Part shown: piece after piece, positions 20,650 to 30,048 of the stretch
Position numbering within the stretch: position 1 is the stretch's first letter
Layout: every line of letters begins with the position of its first letter
Assembly: GCF_002240055.1 (NCBI RefSeq)
Contig: NZ_CP016753.1
Coordinates: 1,922,001 to 1,986,000, forward strand
DNA: 64,000 bases
Reading direction: 5' to 3'
Origin: Leptotrichia sp. oral taxon 498
GTDB taxonomy: Bacteria > Fusobacteriota > Fusobacteriia > Fusobacteriales > Leptotrichiaceae
The notes under the pieces: generated by a model
What the model saw: only the letters and a program-made list of their open reading frames with translations
What the model was told of the DNA's origin: nothing
Databases searched by the model: none
Program-made: the position numbers and the translations under genes

Positions 20650-20889
20650 CTACAATTCCGAAGCCATTTCGTTTAATTCTTCCATTTTGAATCCCATAAC
20701 TCTTTTTACTTCAGCGTCATTTTCCATCAAAATCACAGTTGGAACTGTTCTCACCCTAAACTTCATAGCCATTTCTGGATTGTCAAAAGCATTTATTCTT
20801 TCATATTTTACACCTTTTTTATCTAAAAACTTCGACACCATCGCACATGGATTGCAGTCATTTTTTTCAAATTTAATTATTTTTTTCAT
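20650..20889 (-). CDS. nrdH: Glutaredoxin-like NrdH electron donor
   Basis: A 79-aa thioredoxin-fold protein with the redox motif CNPC at 12-15 and the cis-Pro segment VRTVPTVIL. It is expected to re-reduce NrdE. It is the first gene of the nrd operon. AAAGGAGAATG precedes the ATG, and two NrdR boxes lie 55-102 bp upstream. Confidence 0.88.
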   Translation of the reverse strand: MKKIIKFEKNDCNPCAMVSKFLDKKGVKYERINAFDNPEMAMKFRVRTVPTVILMENDAEVKRVMGFKMEELNEMASEL

Positions 20890-20943
20890 ATTTCATTCTC
20901 CTTTTCTTATTTTTAAGTTTAATATTTAATTTCAAACTAAAAA

Positions 20944-20991
20944 ACACAATATATTGTGTTTTCTTTTTAAAAAAATTCATATATGTAGTGT
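20944..20991 (-). promoter_or_regulatory. Tandem NrdR boxes of the nrd operon
   Basis: Box 1 (20944-20959) is the perfect palindrome ACACAATATATTGTGT, which fits the NrdR consensus ACACWATATMTWGTGT. Box 2 (20976-20991) keeps the TATAT core and one full half (TAGTGT). The boxes start 32 bp apart, the three-helical-turn spacing known for NrdR. Box 1 contains TATATT, which could be the -10, so NrdR binding would block RNA polymerase. No nrdR gene is in the window. The rest of the gap up to 21165 is AT-rich with nothing else that I can see. Confidence 0.85.
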
Positions 20992-21164
20992 ATCTTATTT
21001 TTTAAAATTTTTCAATAAGATTATTTTTAAAATTAAATTAAGAAGTTTGCCAATTGTCTTAAATAAAGATTTTTTTTAATATATATATTTTATATATTTT
21101 TGAAATAAATTTTTGATAATTTAACTAATGAATTAATGTTTATAATTTTTTTTATTATTTTTAT

Positions 21165-21205
21165 AAAAAAAATTAAAAAAAGAGAAAATCAATTAAAATC
21201 TTCTC
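21165..21205 (-). terminator. Terminator of the rRNA methyltransferase gene
   Basis: On the minus strand an 8-bp stem (GAGAAGAT with ATTTTCTC, one G-U) and an 8-nt loop at 21182-21205 are followed by a T7 run and further T-rich DNA, 13 bp after the stop codon of the 21218-22654 gene. Confidence 0.7.
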
Positions 21206-21217
21206 CCTATTAATATT

Positions 21218-22654
21218 TTATTTTTCAATCTTTCTCAACCTTGATACAACTTCCATATGCTGTGTAACCGGAAACATATCAACAGTAACCATCTTTACTA
21301 GCTTATACCCATTTTCCTGCAAAATCTTCAAATCAATATTAAATGTTTTTGGATTGCAAGACACATAAATTATATCTTTCACATCGTATTTCAGCAATTT
21401 ATTAAGCGTCTTTTCACCAACGCCTGCACGGGGTGGATCTAAAATTATAATATCTGGCTTGATTCCATTTTTATCAAATTCATCTAATTTTTCAAAAACA
21501 TCTCCTGAGATAAAATGAGCGTTTTCGATACCGTTCAATTTTGCATTTTCATTTGCTTTTTCAACAGCCTCTTCCACAAGCTCAATTCCATAAACTTGTT
21601 TTGCCCTTTTTGAAACAATTTGCCCAATCGTACCTGTTCCACTGAATAAATCGAAAACAACTGAATTGTGAATATTTTCCCCTTCAATTTCATCTAAATA
21701 ATCCAATACTTTTCCATATAGTTTTGCCACTGTTTTTGAATTTGTTTGAAAAAAACTGTACGGACTAATTTTAAATTTTAATCCTAAAATTTCTTCTTCC
21801 AAATCTCTTTTTCCAAAAAGAATTTCCTCACTTTCAGAAACAACCGAATCAGAAAAATTATCATTAAATGTATGTAAAATTCCTGTTATTTTGAATTCAT
21901 TCTCCAGCTCCAAAGCCAACAATCCTTCAACTAAACCTTTTTGAAATTCCAATTTTTTCTCATCTTCAATTTGAGTTGTCGTAACCATATTTACCAAAAT
22001 TTGTTTCGTAAAATCCGCTTTTCTAATAACTAAATTTCTAAAAAAACCAATATGATCCAATCTGTGATAAAAATCCAGCCCTGTCGCTTTTGAAAATTCA
22101 TTACAAAAAACATAAATTTTATTAAAGCTATCATCCATCAATTTCAATCCATCTACTTCAACAATATCATGAAAACTGTTTTGTTTATGAAGTCCCAAAA
22201 TCATAGGCCCGTCTTTCATAGCATTTCCGTAACTAAATTCCATTTTATTTCGATATTTTTCCACTTCGACACTTCTAACTGGCTCTTCAAAAGTAAAATC
22301 ATATTTTGCAATTTTCTTCACTTCTTTTTCAATGTTAAAATTTTTCATCGCAAGTTGCTCATCATATGAATAATACTGATAATTACAACCACCATTTTGT
22401 CTAGCAATTTCGTCATAAATCGCATTTTTTCTTCCTGCAAAATCAATAATTTCACATCGAATCAATTCATATTTTCTTCTTCTTTTCACAAAAATACCTT
22501 CAACAATTTGTCCTTCAGCAGCATTTATATTTGGAAAAATCCTATTTTCATCATCTCCATAAAAACCGTACGCACGACCTTTCGTATTAAGTCCTGCTAT
22601 TTTCAGCTGTATTTTATCACCTTTTTTTAAAATTTTTTTCTCTTTATTTTCCAT
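21218..22654 (-). CDS. rlmD: 23S rRNA (uracil-5)-methyltransferase, RlmD/RlmCD family
   Basis: A 478-aa TrmA/RumA-family enzyme that makes 5-methyluridine in RNA with SAM. An N-terminal TRAM domain (GDKIQLKIAGLNTKGRAYGF) is followed by the SAM fold (VFDLFSGTGTIG, YGIELVEEAVE), LDPPRAGV and the catalytic loop VSCNPKTF. The four cysteines that bind the 4Fe-4S cluster in E. coli RlmD are not present (only one Cys in GGCNYQYY). It therefore resembles the Gram-positive RlmCD type, and which uridine it modifies cannot be told from sequence alone. Confidence 0.9.
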   Translation of the reverse strand: MENKEKKILKKGDKIQLKIAGLNTKGRAYGFYGDDENRIFPNINAAEGQIVEGIFVKRRRKYELIRCEIIDFAGRKNAIYDEIARQNGGCNYQYYSYDEQLAMKNFNIEKEVKKIAKYDFTFEEPVRSVEVEKYRNKMEFSYGNAMKDGPMILGLHKQNSFHDIVEVDGLKLMDDSFNKIYVFCNEFSKATGLDFYHRLDHIGFFRNLVIRKADFTKQILVNMVTTTQIEDEKKLEFQKGLVEGLLALELENEFKITGILHTFNDNFSDSVVSESEEILFGKRDLEEEILGLKFKISPYSFFQTNSKTVAKLYGKVLDYLDEIEGENIHNSVVFDLFSGTGTIGQIVSKRAKQVYGIELVEEAVEKANENAKLNGIENAHFISGDVFEKLDEFDKNGIKPDIIILDPPRAGVGEKTLNKLLKYDVKDIIYVSCNPKTFNIDLKILQENGYKLVKMVTVDMFPVTQHMEVVSRLRKIEK

Positions 22655-22702
22655 TCCATCTCCATTTTCCTATAAAATTTTCTCACTTTAATTAAAAATA
22701 AA

Positions 22703-22737
22703 TTTGGTAATCCCATCATTTATACAAGATTACCAAA
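22703..22737. terminator. Terminator of the aminotransferase gene
   Basis: A perfect 10-bp stem (TTTGGTAATC with GATTACCAAA) and a 15-nt loop are followed on the minus strand by TTTATTTTTAATT. Confidence 0.8.
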
Positions 22738-22779
22738 CAAATTTTCTGCAATTTTAAAAATTAATTTCTATTTTTATTT

Positions 22780-23928
22780 TTATTTAGATTCAATATATTT
22801 TTTCAATCTCGCAATCGCTTCTTCCAATACAGGCAAGTCATGCACAATCGAAAATCTCACATATCCTTCCACTTGAAATGTAATTCCTGGAATTATTGCT
22901 AATTCAGTCTTTTCCAACAAATCCAAAATAAAATCAAAAGAACCTACATTTTTAAACTTATCAATTGTTTTGTATGTCGCAAATACATAAAATGCTCCTT
23001 TAGGCTTCAAGCACTTAAATCCTAATTTTTCCAATTCTTCCACAAAATAGTAAACTCTTTTTTTGTAAATTTCTGATAATTCAGTCGTGTCTGAACAGTA
23101 ATCTAATGCTGCAATTGCTCCATATTGTGACAATGTCGAAGCACTTGTAACTGTATATTGGCTAATTTTTTTCACTTGTGACTGTAAATTTTCACTAGCA
23201 ATCGTATAACCTAATCTGTATCCTGTCATCGAATGTGATTTTGAAAAACCATTAACAACTATCAATTGCTCCTTCAAAATATCGCTATATTTTGCAAACG
23301 AAGTGAATTTTTCAAATGCAATTTGAGCATAAATTTCATCACTTAAAAGATAAATTTCTTTATCCTTCAAAAATTCAACAATTTTTATCATTTCTTCTTC
23401 TGGAAGCGTTATTCCTGAAGGATTATTTGGATAAGTCAAAATTATTAATTTAGTTTTTGGTGTAATATATTTTTCCAAGATTTTCTCAGTCAAAATAAAA
23501 TTATTTTCTTCCAAATCCATAAAAATGGTTTTTGCTCTTGCAACTCTAATTAATGGCTCATATCCAACATACGCTGGAGTTGGAATTAACACTTCGTCAT
23601 CTTCTGCAAGAATTGTTTTAAGTGTAGAAGAAAGTCCTTCAGTCGAACCAACTGTAACTAAAACATTGTCTTTGTTGTAATTTCCTCCAAATTTTTCATT
23701 ATAAAATTTTGCAATTTTCTCTCTTAATTCAGGCATTCCACCCACAGGTGAATATTTGATTGGGCTGTTTAAAGCATGATAAGCGATTGCTTCCTTTACT
23801 TTTTTCGGTGCATCCGTATCTGGCTCCCCAATTGTCATATTTATTACATTTTTATAAGCTGACAATCTTTCGTGAATTTTTCTTATATCTGATATTTCTA
23901 TTCCTTTTATTATTGGATCTATGTACAT
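22780..23928 (-). CDS. PLP-dependent class I/II aminotransferase
   Basis: A 382-aa fold-type I aminotransferase of the aspartate/aromatic group. Visible motifs are MTIGEPDTDAP near the N terminus, YPNNPSG (substrate binding), LSDEIYAQIAF, and the PLP lysine in NGFSKSHSMTGYRLGY. The C-terminal Arg that binds the substrate carboxylate is in VRFSIVHD. It resembles PatA/AspC-type enzymes; the exact substrate is not clear. AGGAAGT precedes the ATG. It is a single gene with its own terminator. Confidence 0.9.
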   Translation of the reverse strand: MYIDPIIKGIEISDIRKIHERLSAYKNVINMTIGEPDTDAPKKVKEAIAYHALNSPIKYSPVGGMPELREKIAKFYNEKFGGNYNKDNVLVTVGSTEGLSSTLKTILAEDDEVLIPTPAYVGYEPLIRVARAKTIFMDLEENNFILTEKILEKYITPKTKLIILTYPNNPSGITLPEEEMIKIVEFLKDKEIYLLSDEIYAQIAFEKFTSFAKYSDILKEQLIVVNGFSKSHSMTGYRLGYTIASENLQSQVKKISQYTVTSASTLSQYGAIAALDYCSDTTELSEIYKKRVYYFVEELEKLGFKCLKPKGAFYVFATYKTIDKFKNVGSFDFILDLLEKTELAIIPGITFQVEGYVRFSIVHDLPVLEEAIARLKKYIESK

Positions 23929-24048
23929 TTATTTACTTCCTTTCTAAATAAAAAAATTATTTTTATAATTTTTTTAATTATAACATATTTTTATTTATAT
24001 TTCTAATTTTATAATAAAAAAGGAAACAAGGTAATTTATTTATTTTTT

Positions 24049-27000
24049 CTAAATTAATTCACTAGACACAATTTTTTTCTTGTCAGCTTCTTTAATATCT
24101 TCACAAATCACATACTCAATTGTATTTGGATTTTTCAATCTAATAAAAAGACTTCCACTCTCATCATCTTGTACCAAAATCCGTATTCTCAAACATTCTG
24201 AAGCTGGAAATTCTTTTCCCTCTGCTCTTGTATCTCCCGAATAAAGTACTTCTATACTATTTTCATTTTCAATATCGTCATATTTTATCCACTCATTGTA
24301 TTTTGTATTAAAATCAATAATTGGAACAAATCTTCTTTTCTTACTATATCCTATGCAATATTTAAAATTAATTTCTTCATTTTTAGTGATATTTCTAAAC
24401 GGTATATACTCAACTTCTCCATTACCTTCTCTCAATTCTACTAATCCAAAGGCTACTCCTGTTTTAGAATTTAATCCTATAACTTCTCCTTCTGTTTCAT
24501 TTTCTATTGAGTAAGCATCTTTCAAAATAATATTATACTTTTGTTTAAATTCTTCTGTTAATTCATTTTCAAATATTTCTTCCACAAATTTACTTTTTGA
24601 AGAATTTCCTGCCAAGAAAATATATATTTCTTTCAATTTTTTACCATCAAATACCACTTTGAATTTTTCTAAAAATGATATTACGCCATTATAAATATTT
24701 TTTTTCAAAATTTCATCTAATCTGTTATAATCAATATCCAATTCTTCATTTTGATACTGACCTGATTTGTTTGAAAGATAAATCGTTTTTTTCAATTTTT
24801 CTTTTTCTGTTTCTTCCAATTTTCCTTCCCAATAATCTCTCATTGATTCCATTATTTTTTTCATATTGTACTCAGCTTGATTTGACTCAGACACAAATGT
24901 TTCAAACCCTATTTTAGATTTTTGATTTATTGGCAATGAAATTTCATATCCCTTCTCAAACATCTTTTCTCTATTTTGCAAAAATACATCAAAAGCAATT
25001 AATGATAACAAATTTTCTCCACCTAAATATTTATCTCCTCCACTTTCAAGTTCCTGTATTTCATAATCATATTTTCTAGAATTTTCTTTTTCACGATAGA
25101 TTCCATAAGAAAAATCTGTTGTTCCTCCACCAAAATCAAATACTGAATATCCAATTTCATTTTCCAAGTCTGGTTCTACACAGAATTTTTTCAATGCAGT
25201 TATCGCATAAGAAGCAGGTTCACTTGCTCCAAATTTCACTCTAAAATTCTTCATAATTTCTTCGTCATTTAAAATTGAATTTGGAAGTGACTTCATAATA
25301 CCTTTTCTAAAACTATTCAATATTTTATTTTTTACTTCCAGTTCATAAGTTACTGGGAATGATAAAATGTATTCTAAAAATATCGAATATTGTCCCATAT
25401 TATTGATTCTACAACCAATATAGTAAGCATAAATTTCTATTGGATCAAACTCATTTTCATTTAATTCCAAATAACCATTTAAAATTATTTCTTTTCCAGT
25501 TTTATCAGCTATTGTTTTTTTCTTATTTTTATTTGCAGACCATTGTTTTAAATCTAACATAAACTCGTTTATATCAAAATTATTTTGAGTTCTTTTCAGT
25601 TCATTTTCAGCATCAACCGAAACTTGAATATCATCATAATGCGTATATGGTCTACCTTCTGAAGACAAATACTCCGTTATAAATTTTTCAATATTATCAA
25701 AATGAATAATTGTAGCATTTTCATAATTTTCGGTTCTTTCAATAGCATCTAAATTCCCAGAAATTCTAATTGGCAAAGTTTTACTACCATTTATTCCCTC
25801 ATTATCATCTTTATACGAAACAACAACCGTACTTTTAGTCCCAAAATCAATTCCAATTACCCCTGATTTAACAATGTCATTTTTAGGATTTCTGCTATAA
25901 ATTTTCCTATCTAAGATGTCTTCATTTATTTTTTCTCCATCAATAACAACATCATTGTTTTCATCTGTGGCTTCAAAAATATCCCAGCTTCCTTTGTTTC
26001 TGTCATATATTTCTGTAGTATATTTTTTACTTCTGAATCTATCATAATCTTTGTCAACAAAAATTGAAACTAATTTTTTGATTCTAATTTCTTTTTTCAT
26101 ATTTTCTAGTTCGTTTGGTAAAATTTCTTGAAATTCTTTTAATTCTGTTATAACTTTTTCTTTTAAATTTTCAGCCTCCCGGACTGTTATCTTTTTTAAC
26201 CCTTCAATATATATCCCACCTTTTTGAATATAATTCTTTATTTTAGACAATCCTTCTTCATCCAATTTTTGTATAGCTTCTTTTTGACTATTTTTTAAAA
26301 TTTCAACTTTATTTTTATTAAACTCTTCTTTTAAAATTTTTTCTTTTTCATTTTCAATAAATTCATCAATTTTTTTAAAATTACTATTATAAATCATTCT
26401 AATTTCTTTTATTTTTTCATCAAATTCATTCTCGATATTTGAAAATTTTAATATTTGTTTTCTTACATTTTCTTCTTTTGATTCTGCCTCTCGTAATATT
26501 TTTTCTTTTGTTTTAAAATATTGCTCTTCAGCCATTTTTAAAATTTGTAATTTTTTTTCAACACTAGGATTGAATATTTTCATTTGAACAAAATCACCAG
26601 TATAATATCTTAAAAACATATTTTCAATTAAATATGAAACTTCCATGTTTGTTCTACTTTTATTTCTGTCATATGCCTCTGAAGATAAACAAATATATTT
26701 TTTCTTACCTATTCTATCTTCCCAAATCATTTTTGTATTTTTTATAACTATATTCTCCAAAATATTCGGAATTCTTTTTACTAAATTTACAAATTCACCA
26801 CTACCTTTTGAAGAAACTTCTCTCAGTTTTTTTAATATATCTTTTATTTCTTCTTGTTTTTTATTATTAAATTCAATTTCAATATCGCCATCATAATAAC
26901 AATAATAAAATAATTTCTTTTGCAACCACAATATATCTTTATTATAAACATCTTCTTCATAATAAGCTATATCATCATTATCATACTTCTCATTATCCGA

Positions 27001-27192
27001 AAAATATACAGTTAATTTTCTATCAGTAAAATTTTCATATAATTTTTTACTACCTAGTATTTCTACCTCCCCAACATCTCCTATTTGACTTAAAATATCA
27101 TTGTAAGTTTTCTTATAAGACTGATAAGCCTTTCTAATTCCATTTTGATAACTTTCTGGTATATCTACTGATATTCTCAATTCTTGATTCAT
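24049..27192 (-). CDS. Large Hsp70-like ATPase with long N-terminal coiled-coil extension (copy 1)
   Basis: A 1047-aa protein whose Hsp70/actin-type ATPase core starts only at residue 445: GIDFGTKST (phosphate-1, 448-455), FDFGGGTTDF (phosphate-2, 685-694) and LAGNSSKS (adenosine loop, 859-866). Residues 1-210 are unrecognised, and about 215-370 is strongly coiled coil. A GSWDIF motif (401-406) and YSRNPKND (432-439) precede the core, as in its paralogues here. After the core there is no classical substrate-binding domain. Instead there is a shared 120-aa C-terminal domain (GYSKKRRF...EWIKY, ending NTIEYVICED). From residue about 430 onward it is nearly identical to the neighbouring copy 2. 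It is the last gene of the 20-kb locus. Its substrates are unknown. Confidence 0.85.
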   Translation of the reverse strand: MNQELRISVDIPESYQNGIRKAYQSYKKTYNDILSQIGDVGEVEILGSKKLYENFTDRKLTVYFSDNEKYDNDDIAYYEEDVYNKDILWLQKKLFYYCYYDGDIEIEFNNKKQEEIKDILKKLREVSSKGSGEFVNLVKRIPNILENIVIKNTKMIWEDRIGKKKYICLSSEAYDRNKSRTNMEVSYLIENMFLRYYTGDFVQMKIFNPSVEKKLQILKMAEEQYFKTKEKILREAESKEENVRKQILKFSNIENEFDEKIKEIRMIYNSNFKKIDEFIENEKEKILKEEFNKNKVEILKNSQKEAIQKLDEEGLSKIKNYIQKGGIYIEGLKKITVREAENLKEKVITELKEFQEILPNELENMKKEIRIKKLVSIFVDKDYDRFRSKKYTTEIYDRNKGSWDIFEATDENNDVVIDGEKINEDILDRKIYSRNPKNDIVKSGVIGIDFGTKSTVVVSYKDDNEGINGSKTLPIRISGNLDAIERTENYENATIIHFDNIEKFITEYLSSEGRPYTHYDDIQVSVDAENELKRTQNNFDINEFMLDLKQWSANKNKKKTIADKTGKEIILNGYLELNENEFDPIEIYAYYIGCRINNMGQYSIFLEYILSFPVTYELEVKNKILNSFRKGIMKSLPNSILNDEEIMKNFRVKFGASEPASYAITALKKFCVEPDLENEIGYSVFDFGGGTTDFSYGIYREKENSRKYDYEIQELESGGDKYLGGENLLSLIAFDVFLQNREKMFEKGYEISLPINQKSKIGFETFVSESNQAEYNMKKIMESMRDYWEGKLEETEKEKLKKTIYLSNKSGQYQNEELDIDYNRLDEILKKNIYNGVISFLEKFKVVFDGKKLKEIYIFLAGNSSKSKFVEEIFENELTEEFKQKYNIILKDAYSIENETEGEVIGLNSKTGVAFGLVELREGNGEVEYIPFRNITKNEEINFKYCIGYSKKRRFVPIIDFNTKYNEWIKYDDIENENSIEVLYSGDTRAEGKEFPASECLRIRILVQDDESGSLFIRLKNPNTIEYVICEDIKEADKKKIVSSELI

Positions 27193-27229
27193 TGTTTTTC
27201 CTTTCTAAAAATTATATTTTTAATTCCTA

Positions 27230-29340
27230 TTACAACTCTCTCTCTACAATTTTCCCCTCATCAATCTTCTCAACATCTTCACAAATTACATATTCAATCG
27301 TACTTGGATTTTTCAATCTAATAAAAAGACTTCCTTTGTCGTCATCTTGCACTAAAATTCTTATTCTTGAACACTCTGAAGCTGGAAATTCTTTTCCTTC
27401 TGCTCTTGTATTTCCTGAATAAAGTACTTCTATTATTTTTTCATCTTCTACATCATCATATTTTATCCACTCGTTGTATTTTGTGTTAAAATTAATAACT
27501 GGAATAAATCTTCTCTTTTTACTATATCCAAGGCAATATTTAAAATTAATTTCTTCATTTTTGCAATATTTCTAAATGGAATATACTCTACTTCTCCGTT
27601 ACCTTCTCTCAATTCTACTAATCCAAAAGCTACTCCTGTTTTTGAGTTTAAACCTATAACTTTCCCTTCTGTTTCTTCCTCTATCGAATAAGCATTTTTT
27701 AAAATGATATTATATTTCTGTTTAAATTCCTCTGTTAATTCATTTTCAAATATTTCTTCCACAAATTTACTTTTTGAAGAATTTCCTGCCAAGAAAATAT
27801 AAATTTCTTTTAATTTCTTATTATTAAATACTGTATCAAATTTTTCTAAAAATGAAATAATTCCTCCATAAATATTTTTCTTTAAAATTTCGTCTAATCT
27901 ATCATAATCCACATCAAGCTCTTCATTTTTGTATTGATTTTCTTTATTTGAAAGATAAACTGTCACTTTCCCTGAATCCTTCAAACTTTCTTCCAATTTT
28001 CCTTCCCAATAATCTCTCATCGCTTCCATCATTTTTTTCATATTATACTCTGCTTGACTCGCTTCTGACACAAATGTTTCAAATCCTATTTCTGATTTTT
28101 TATTCGCAGGTAATGAGATAAAATATTTACCATTAACTAATTTTTCTCTATTTTGCAAAAATACATCAAATGCAATTAATGACAATAAATTTTCTCCACC
28201 TAAATATTTATCTCCTCCACTTTCTAATTCCTGTATCTCATAATCATATTTTCTAGAATTTTCCTTTTCACGATAAATTCCATAAGAAAAATCAGTCGTT
28301 CCACCACCAAAATCAAATACTGAATACCCAATTTCATTTTCCAAATCTGGTTCTACACAAAACTTTTTCAACGCAGTAATCGCATAAGAAGCAGGTTCAC
28401 TCGCTCCAAAAACTACCCTAAATCTCTTCATAACCTCTTCGTCATTCAAAATTGAATTCGGTAGTGATTTCATAATTCCTTTTCTAAAACTATTCAATAT
28501 CCGATTTTTTACTTCCAATTCATAAGTTACTGGAAACGAAAGATAATATTCCAAAAATATCGAATATTGTGCCATATTATTAATTCTACAACCAATGTAG
28601 TAAGCATAAATTTCTATTGGATCAAATTCTCCTTCTTTCAAATCCAAATACCCATTTATCGTATGCAAAAATCCTCCTTCATCTCTAATTTTTTTCTTTT
28701 TATTTTTACTAGAGGCCCATTGTTTCAAATCTAACATAAATTCATTAATATCAAAATCTTCTGTATTTCTTTTCAATTCATTTTCTGCTTCTAATGATAC
28801 TTGGATATCTTCATAAAATGTATAAGGTCTTCCTTTAGATAAATTATACCACTCAATAAATCTTTCTAAATCACTAAAATGAATAATTGTAGCATTTTCA
28901 TAATTTTCTGTTCTTTCAATATCATTCATATTTCCAGAAATTCTTATTGGTAATGTCTTACTATTGTTAATCCCTGCATTATCATCTCGATAAGATACAA
29001 CTACTGTACTTTTCGTTCCAAAATCTATTCCAACTACTCCTGATTCAACAATATCATATTTAGGATTTCTAGCATAAATTTCATCTTCTATTTCTATAAT
29101 TTCATAATTTTTTCCTTCTCCAATACATAAATTTCCTTCTCCATCTAAATCATCAAAAATATCCCAACTTCCTTTATTTATATCTTTAATTTCATTTTCA
29201 TAAGTTTGTCCATTAAATCTTTCAAAATCTTTTTTTATATAAGCAGGAATTTTTGAATTCTCTTTCCCTCTTATTTCTATAAATTTATCCAAATTTTTAA
29301 TTCTCATCGTTTTTTTATTTCTAACTTCTCTATTTTCCAT
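27230..29340 (-). pseudogene. Hsp70-like ATPase (copy 2), frameshifted near the C terminus
   Basis: A short-N-terminus version of copy 1. It has GSWDIF at 57-62, DFGTKST at 107-113 and FDFGGGTTDF, all intact. A one-base loss in a T5 run (27558-27562, A5 on the coding strand) after RNIAK shifts the frame and ends the protein at 27463 (625 aa) with an unrelated tail. Adding one A restores the copy-1-like C-terminal domain to a stop at 27230-27232, about 703 aa. The ATPase part should fold, so the truncated form may still work. The N-terminal 100 residues differ from copy 1, showing that the duplicates differ mainly in their N-terminal module. Either a decayed gene or a base-calling error. Confidence 0.75.
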
Positions 29341-29456
29341 TTTTATTTCTTCCTTTCATTTTTTAGTTACTTATTCCAAATTCAATATTTATTGTAAATT
29401 TTGCCACTATAAAATCTATAATTAATATAAAAAATTTTAATTTCCTTCTTTTTACT

Positions 29457-29487
29457 AAAAATCACAGCTAAAATAAACTGTGATTTT
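29457..29487. terminator. Terminator after the RelBE pair
   Basis: AAAATCACAG, a 10-nt loop and CTGTGATTTT form a 10-bp stem just after the relE stop. T- or A-rich tails flank both sides, so it can act in both directions. It would limit read-through from relBE into the Hsp70 copies. Confidence 0.75.
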
Positions 29488-29492
29488 AATTT

Positions 29493-29759
29493 TTATTTAT
29501 AAATCTTACTTCTATGTCCAAAATCAATAGCCACTATTACCAAAATATCATCCTGAATATCCACAATAAGCCTATAATCCATTATTCTATACCGCCAAAG
29601 CCCTTTTAAATTTCCTGTCAATGCTTTTCCTTTTATTCTTGGATTTTCCACATCTACAAGATTCTTTTTTATATATGAATATAGTGTTCGTTTAGTAGAT
29701 TTATCTAACTTTTTTATTTTCTTATTTAACTCTTCCGAAATTTCTACTCTAAATCCCAT
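29493..29759 (-). CDS. relE: RelE/ParE-family toxin
   Basis: An 88-aa toxin of the RelE/YafQ superfamily, which usually cleaves mRNA on the ribosome. The pattern FRVEISEELNKKIKKLDK, GLWRYRIMDYRLIVDIQDD and VIVAIDFGHRSKIY matches the family, with the C-terminal HRSKIY catalytic region. Its start overlaps the antitoxin gene by 16 bp, the usual antitoxin-then-toxin order. The pair sits inside the Hsp70 locus. Confidence 0.88.
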   Translation of the reverse strand: MGFRVEISEELNKKIKKLDKSTKRTLYSYIKKNLVDVENPRIKGKALTGNLKGLWRYRIMDYRLIVDIQDDILVIVAIDFGHRSKIYK

Positions 29760-29971
29760 TCTTTAGCTGCCTCCTCAAATGGAATTGTTACTAACTTCCC
29801 TTCTTCCTTTGCTTTTAAATACTCTTTACATATTTCCAAATCATATTCATCTTCTATTTTCTCAAATATTAGATCTTTAATATATTGAGATACCGAAAAT
29901 CCTTTACTCTCAATAAATTTTTTTATTACTTTTTCCTCTTCATCATTAAATCTAATTGAAATTACAGACAT
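29744..29971 (-). CDS. relB: RelB/DUF6290-type ribbon-helix-helix antitoxin
   Basis: A 75-residue antitoxin starting MSVISIRFNDEEEKVIKKF. The N terminus is a ribbon-helix-helix DNA-binding fold of the kind seen in RelB-like antitoxins paired with RelE toxins, and the acidic C-terminal tail (EEAAKEWDLE) is expected to wrap the toxin. GGAGAG lies 8 bp before the ATG at 29971; a GTG three codons earlier is less well placed. It is likely autoregulated through the palindrome overlapping its promoter. Confidence 0.85.
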   Translation of the reverse strand: MSVISIRFNDEEEKVIKKFIESKGFSVSQYIKDLIFEKIEDEYDLEICKEYLKAKEEGKLVTIPFEEAAKEWDLE

Positions 29972-29991
29972 TAATATCACTCTCCTTTTTT

Positions 29992-30026
29992 GTTTACATT
30001 GTAAACTAAAAAAATAAATAAGTCAA
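29992..30026 (-). promoter_or_regulatory. relBE promoter with overlapping operator palindrome
   Basis: On the minus strand TTGACT (30026-30021), a 17-bp spacer and TACAAT (30003-29998) form the promoter. The -10 lies inside the palindrome GTTTACATTGTAAAC (29992-30006), so RelB bound there would shut off transcription. Confidence 0.8.
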
Positions 30027-30048
30027 TTTTTTATCTTTCTATAAAAAT

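Noticed and set aside
24049-24300. Terminator after the last Hsp70 gene
   Set aside because: No clear hairpin with a T run was found between 23929 and 24048, so I do not claim one.
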